In this document: in pieces, positions 60,318-64,000 of the stretch
Position numbering within the stretch: the first letter of the stretch is position 1
How the letters are laid out: every line of letters starts with the position of its first letter
From: Anaerovorax odorimutans
GTDB taxonomy: Bacteria; Bacillota; Clostridia; Peptostreptococcales; Anaerovoracaceae
Assembly: GCF_024459955.1 (NCBI RefSeq)
Contig: NZ_JANFXK010000003.1
Location: 186,001-250,000, forward strand
Reading direction: 5' to 3'
DNA length: 64,000 nucleotides
The notes under the pieces: model-generated
What the model saw: only the letters and a program-made list of their open reading frames with translations
What the model was told of the DNA's origin: nothing
Databases searched by the model: none
Program-made: the position numbers and the translations under genes

Positions 60318-60608
60318 TCAGACCATCAAAACGCCCTCTGCTTCATACCCTTCCTTAACTCCGAAATGTTCAACCTTATTTGTATAGTTATTACCAAGAT
60401 AGTAAAAACGAAGGCTATCCTGTTCCGTATCAATGATGGACAACAGCTTATCCTTTAAAATAAGAACCTGTGATGCATCGAGGATGCACTCAAACACGGA
60501 GTTTTGTACTCGCTGGCCGTAATTAACACATTCCTTGGCAACTTTGCGGAGCCGTTTTTTACCTCCCTCGTCCTGTGTCGAAACATCGTATGTAACCAAT
60601 ACCAGCAC
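60318..60608 (-). CDS. cas2: CRISPR-associated endoribonuclease Cas2
   Basis: A 96-residue Cas2 (I-C subtype) protein that forms the spacer-integration complex with Cas1. The N-terminal MLVLVTYDVST contains the conserved Asp (D8), and GQRVQNSVFECILD is the characteristic following segment. It is directly after cas1 (12-bp gap) and before the leader and array. Confidence 0.96.
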   Translation of the reverse strand: MLVLVTYDVSTQDEGGKKRLRKVAKECVNYGQRVQNSVFECILDASQVLILKDKLLSIIDTEQDSLRFYYLGNNYTNKVEHFGVKEGYEAEGVLMV

Positions 60609-60620
60609 AAAATCACTCCT

Positions 60621-61652
60621 TTACTTCCACAAAAACGGCGGATACGCTTCTAGATCCCCTCGGATGGTCCGTGCTAAAAGCAGGGCCTGCACATAAGGCA
60701 CCAATCCCCAGGGGATTTTCTCTTTCAAAAATGGATGGGTCAACGTCTCTTTTTTCCGAGACTGCCATGCAGAGAAAAACTGTTTACGGCCTTCCTCACT
60801 CAGCAAAACTGCCCCGTCGCCCTGGCGATCGAAATGCTCACCTTTTATGATTTTTTTATTGATTAGCGTCAGCACAAACCGATCAGCCATAATGCCGCGC
60901 AGCTCTTCCAACAGGTCTAAAGCCAGGGATTCTCTTCCGGGCCGGTCGCAATGCATAAAACCCACATACGCATCCAATCCCACGCCCTCCAGCGCTCCTG
61001 CGCATTCATTTCCAAGAATAGTATAAACAAATGACAAAAGCGCATTGATATTATCCATCGGCGGTCTGCGACTGCGCCCATTGAAGCGAAAATCATCTTT
61101 TTGATTAATAATCAATTCATTAAATACGGAAAAATAGCGTGAAGCCATTTTCCCTTCAAGCCCCCGCAGCGAGTCCATGTTTTCACACTTCCTGGCTGCG
61201 CTTAGGCCTTCGTTTAACAAAAAAGAAGCATGTTTGACTTTCTCTGTGTCAATGCGCATACCATTATCCCGTATGGTACGTTCCAGACTCCAGCGGCAGT
61301 TGAAGACTTTTCCAGTAATCATATTTTTTGCGTATGCCAAACTTTTTTCAGGCTGTCCGGAAATACGATACTGCTCTTTTCGAAGCAAAACATTACCGTA
61401 AGAAGCTCCAACGGTGTGGGCCAGAAACTTCCCGCGGGGAGAATAAAAACTCAGCCCAATCTCCCTAGACGCACATGCGCCCATCAAGGCCGGCGAAGCC
61501 CCTTTATAGCTGAAACTTACGATATTCTCCAGCGTATGGAGGGGAAAACGCCCAGCCGTCTCTTCTTCACGCAAAACAATGACATTTTCCCCATCCAGCG
61601 CCAAGTAGACATCCTCCGAAAGGATATACAGTGTGTTTAAAAGCTTTTTCAT
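60621..61652 (-). CDS. cas1: CRISPR-associated integrase Cas1
   Basis: A 343-residue Cas1 (I-C) integrase. Sequence shows MKKLLNTLYILSEDVYLALDGENVIV at the N-terminus, the segment GLEGKMASRYFSVFN with the active-site glutamate, LLSFVYTILGNECAGALEGVGLDAYVGFMHCDRPGR with the His, and SLALDLLEELRG with the Asp. Its start overlaps the cas4 stop by 4 bp. Confidence 0.97.
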   Translation of the reverse strand: MKKLLNTLYILSEDVYLALDGENVIVLREEETAGRFPLHTLENIVSFSYKGASPALMGACASREIGLSFYSPRGKFLAHTVGASYGNVLLRKEQYRISGQPEKSLAYAKNMITGKVFNCRWSLERTIRDNGMRIDTEKVKHASFLLNEGLSAARKCENMDSLRGLEGKMASRYFSVFNELIINQKDDFRFNGRSRRPPMDNINALLSFVYTILGNECAGALEGVGLDAYVGFMHCDRPGRESLALDLLEELRGIMADRFVLTLINKKIIKGEHFDRQGDGAVLLSEEGRKQFFSAWQSRKKETLTHPFLKEKIPWGLVPYVQALLLARTIRGDLEAYPPFLWK

Positions 61653-62323
61653 TCCCCTTCACCCGCCTCGCCTATTCTTTCATTGATATATTTCTCCACG
61701 TCCAGATTCTTATTGAGCTTCGGCAGACAAAGATCCCGTAGTGAGCAGGAGCGGCACTTTTTATTAGTTCGAACTTTCGGCGTATAGCCTTTTTTATAAA
61801 GATCGTGCATCTGCCGACAAATCTCAGCGACGTGGCTGCGGAGCTCGGCGCTGAAAACAACTTCCTCCCGCCGTTTGTTTTCTCCATAAAACAGATATCC
61901 TTTAGGGATCTCGGTCAGAAGCATTTCTTCCAAGCATAGCGCCTGCGCACAAAGCTGCACTTCATCCTCCAGTCCGTTCTTTTTTGTGCCCCGTTTGTAT
62001 TCCACAGGCAGGACCTCCCAAAGGCCATCATATCCAGAAAGGGTAATGCCCTGCCTTTTCTGATGGAATTCGACCACATCGCACTGCCCGGAAACTCCAA
62101 GACTTGCGGAGGCAATGCGAAGCCCCCGCATAATCAACAGGCTCCCCCGCTTTTCAATGGATATTTCTTCATGTGCTTTCTTGTGCATCAGTTCACCGTC
62201 CGTTGTCCGGTAATTTTCGGCCCACTGCTGTTCGATATGGATCAAGGCCCACTGCCTCCTGCAAAACTCGAAATGCTGAATACCGGAAAGCTGGAGGTAC
62301 TCTGCCTCTTCATAGCGAGCCAT
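61649..62323 (-). CDS. cas4: CRISPR-associated exonuclease Cas4
   Basis: A 224-residue Cas4, which trims prespacers and sets PAM-dependent orientation. The start at 62323 (MARYEEAEYLQLSGIQHF) is chosen because the frame upstream would overlap cas7 by 80 bp. Cluster cysteines are seen in FEFCRRQW at the N-terminus and CRSCSLRDLC near the C-terminus (KCRSC, C-terminal CxxCxxxxxC); the nuclease core includes VLPVEYKRG. It lies between cas7 and cas1, a standard I-C order. Confidence 0.93.
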   Translation of the reverse strand: MARYEEAEYLQLSGIQHFEFCRRQWALIHIEQQWAENYRTTDGELMHKKAHEEISIEKRGSLLIMRGLRIASASLGVSGQCDVVEFHQKRQGITLSGYDGLWEVLPVEYKRGTKKNGLEDEVQLCAQALCLEEMLLTEIPKGYLFYGENKRREEVVFSAELRSHVAEICRQMHDLYKKGYTPKVRTNKKCRSCSLRDLCLPKLNKNLDVEKYINERIGEAGEGE

Positions 62324-62324
62324 T

Positions 62325-63173
62325 TTAGATGCCCTCAATATATTCTGGTTCCAATCCTTCCAAGGGAACGATCTCAATTTCATAATCATCAATCGAATCG
62401 GCAATCTTAGACGGATCTTTTTCCTTAATCACCAGGCTGCGGTGTACTTTGGCAGAGGAGTATTGTCCCATCTTATTGTTGTGTTTCCACCAGTATACCC
62501 CGATCACTTCCATGCTCCCGTCCGGTCTGGCAGAAGATGCGTCGTTTACAAACAAAGTCCTGAGACACTCTTTCACCTTTTCAGCGTCTTCCTCGGAGAA
62601 CCCGGTTTTCTCTGCCAGCTGTACATTGATCGAACCTTTGATCTCGTAGAGCCCAAAATTGACCATATGCTTCATACCCATGGTGTCCGCCCCTTTTTTG
62701 TCGCCTGTTTCGCTGTTTACACTTTTAGTAATCTGTATGCTGGACACATCGATTGGTGTAATGCTCCTGGCCTGGTGGATTGATACCGGGCCTCTTACAC
62801 CAACAGATACGCCTTCCTTTGGCGCTGCGCCTTTAAAGGCAAAGACCTGACCGAAAGCTCGCACGTCAAACCATGTTTCACAGGCTTTTTTGGCGAAATC
62901 CTCCTTTGAAAGCTTTTCCGGCAGTGTGTTTTTAACTCTATCACTAAGACTGGAAAAGCCATCATCCGCACGGTCGTCGGACTGAACAAAGATCTGCTCG
63001 CCCTCATCCTGGAGCCGGTTACGCAGCTTTCTCTTAATGCAGACATCGGAAATTTCGCCAAAACCATCATAGGTAGTTCTGGGCCTATTGCCATTCAAAG
63101 GGTCACCGTTGGGATTGGCATTACGTACCGCTGCTAATACAACAAAATCTATTTTATTATTTAAAGTACTCAT
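62325..63173 (-). CDS. cas7: Type I-C Cascade backbone protein Cas7
   Basis: A 282-residue Cas7 (Csd2) that coats crRNA in the I-C Cascade. Signature: DFVVLAAVRNANPNGDPLNGNRPRT at the N-terminus (residues 9-33), VRAFGQVFAFKG, GVRGPVSIHQARSI and MGMKHMVNFGLYEIKGSI. GAGGAAG precedes the start. It sits between cas8c and cas4. Confidence 0.96.
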   Translation of the reverse strand: MSTLNNKIDFVVLAAVRNANPNGDPLNGNRPRTTYDGFGEISDVCIKRKLRNRLQDEGEQIFVQSDDRADDGFSSLSDRVKNTLPEKLSKEDFAKKACETWFDVRAFGQVFAFKGAAPKEGVSVGVRGPVSIHQARSITPIDVSSIQITKSVNSETGDKKGADTMGMKHMVNFGLYEIKGSINVQLAEKTGFSEEDAEKVKECLRTLFVNDASSARPDGSMEVIGVYWWKHNNKMGQYSSAKVHRSLVIKEKDPSKIADSIDDYEIEIVPLEGLEPEYIEGI

Positions 63174-63196
63174 GATAACTTCCTCCTTTACTGTGC

Positions 63197-64000
63197 TTAC
63201 GCATCTTCTTTCTTTTTACTGAGTTCTGCCCGTTCCAGCCAATACCCGGTCAGATACAATTCGTTCAAGCCTTTATTCTGATCTAGGCGGGATTCTTCTC
63301 CGATCGCCACTGAAATTTCCTGAATCTCTTTGCGAAAGTAATCTCTCAGTCTCGGGGCCATACGCTGGTAATATGGAATCAATGCCTGTTCAATCGTCAT
63401 TCTTGCTGATCCCGGATGCTGGACAAAGGATGCCTGGAGACGAATAGCGTTAGGCTCCCGCTTTTCGTCTCTATCGTAGGTGCTCCGCTCGGCCTTCTCA
63501 TAGACAGCCAAAAGCATTCCGTAAAGAAAGCTTCTCCGGTCCTGCCCTGTTAATTTTTCCAGATTCTTCTGTAAGTTCATTTCAAGTTCCACTCCTTTGT
63601 CTTTATAGTATTTTGCGATCAGCGCACACGCAGTTGACAGAATTCGTTCCCGATTGCCAAAGGTATAGCCCATTGGATGGGAGGCCCTTTGGAAAATAGC
63701 ATGAACAAAATCTCTTGGAATACGCTGCCGATCTACGATACAATGAAATAATCTCTGATACTGCATAATCATTAGCTTATCATCGACTTTTACCATATTG
63801 CCCTGCTCTGTGCCAAAAGCATAGTTTACAATTCTGGCTATCGCTGGTGTTTTTACCTCCTGACGGGGCTTTTTTTCGCTGTCAAAGGTGGTAAACTGCC
63901 AGCAGCAGGTTTCATACCAGCTGCGTATCCGCGAAAAGTAGTCTTTGGCTTTCAGTTCATTGTAATAGGTAACCGAAAGACGGCCGGTTGTGGCTGCCTC
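63197..64000 (-). CDS. cas8c: Type I-C Cas8c, C-terminal part (runs off the window)
   Basis: 267 residues of Cas8c (Csd1), the large Cascade subunit that recognises the PAM. The frame stays open to the window edge with the segment TTGRLSVTYYNELKAKDYFSR typical of the family visible before the first in-window ATG at 63796, so that ATG is internal and not the start. The C-terminal portion also shows SHPMGYTFGNRERIL, QDRRSFLYGMLLAVYEKAER and KGLNELYLTGYWLERAELSKKK. Cas3 and cas5 should lie beyond the window. Confidence 0.93.
   Translation of the reverse strand, partial: EAATTGRLSVTYYNELKAKDYFSRIRSWYETCCWQFTTFDSEKKPRQEVKTPAIARIVNYAFGTEQGNMVKVDDKLMIMQYQRLFHCIVDRQRIPRDFVHAIFQRASHPMGYTFGNRERILSTACALIAKYYKDKGVELEMNLQKNLEKLTGQDRRSFLYGMLLAVYEKAERSTYDRDEKREPNAIRLQASFVQHPGSARMTIEQALIPYYQRMAPRLRDYFRKEIQEISVAIGEESRLDQNKGLNELYLTGYWLERAELSKKKEDA

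Noticed and set aside
63197-63796. Treating MVKVDDKLM as the start of a complete 199-residue gene
   Set aside because: The frame continues open to the window edge with typical Cas8c sequence, so this ATG is internal and the gene is truncated by the window.

Overview
The window looks like a chromosomal segment of an anaerobic, amino-acid-fermenting member of the Clostridia. The support is a SCIFF peptide with its radical-SAM maturase, a type I-C CRISPR-Cas locus, a TPP riboswitch before thiT, AddA, PepF, and a full set of genes for fermenting 4-aminobutyrate (GABA) through 4-hydroxybutyryl-CoA. The gene content recalls GABA and amino-acid fermenters such as Anaerovoracaceae and Clostridium aminobutyricum relatives, but this is an inference from gene content and no species is claimed.

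Layout. 0.2-3.7 kb: SCIFF precursor, maturase scfB and recQ. 3.8-6.5 kb: PHP hydrolase, MBL-fold hydrolase and a RarD-type permease. 6.6-11.3 kb: two tandem MacB-like ABC proteins. 11.9-17.2 kb: small Cys-rich protein, acidic hypothetical protein, murI, pepF, nadK and an RluA-family pseudouridine synthase. 17.2-20 kb: a degenerate-GGDEF/EAL protein paired with a cobalamin-binding protein that carries CarH-like photoreceptor residues. 20.2-23 kb: amino acid permease, ArsR regulator and nitroreductase. 23.0-23.9 kb: gene-free, repeat-rich DNA. 23.9-33.4 kb: NtrC-like regulator, sensor kinase, three related APC permeases and gabT. 33.8-40.2 kb: flavodoxin-like protein, ClC protein, MurE-like ligase, aspartate racemase, D-aspartate-ligase-like ATP-grasp protein and a P-loop ATPase. 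40.3-42 kb: small Cys-rich and membrane proteins. 42.1-46.6 kb: 4-hydroxybutyrate dehydrogenase, CoA-transferase, a small Cys protein and 4-hydroxybutyryl-CoA dehydratase. 46.7-52.9 kb: NFU protein, thiN, ECF S component, amidohydrolase, thiT with TPP riboswitch, AEC carrier, SGNH hydrolase and a hydroxyacyl-CoA dehydrogenase. 53-58.2 kb: addA and gpmI. 58.6-64 kb: a CRISPR array of 24 repeats followed by cas2, cas1, cas4, cas7 and the C-terminal part of cas8c, all read leftwards.

How the genes fit together. GabT makes succinate semialdehyde from GABA, 4-hydroxybutyrate dehydrogenase reduces it, AbfT activates it to the CoA ester, and AbfD converts that to crotonyl-CoA for butyrate formation. 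The catalytic residues known for AbfT (Glu238) and AbfD (Cys99, Cys103, His292, Cys299) fall at exactly those numbers here. Two near-consensus sigma-54 promoters precede gabT and one permease, and an NtrC-type activator with an intact GAFTGA loop lies a few kilobases away, so a sigma-54-controlled GABA regulon is likely.

Most striking observations: (1) the SCIFF peptide has Ser at both positions (32 and 37) that I recall as the Cys-Thr thioether pair of a characterised homologue; (2) two CRISPR spacers cover the same 34-nt window and differ only at two synonymous third-codon positions; (3) the cobalamin protein pairs W-x9-EH and E-x-H-x-x-G motifs with an EAL partner; (4) a dispersed intergenic element of about 145 bp occurs twice; (5) several untitled structured leader regions.
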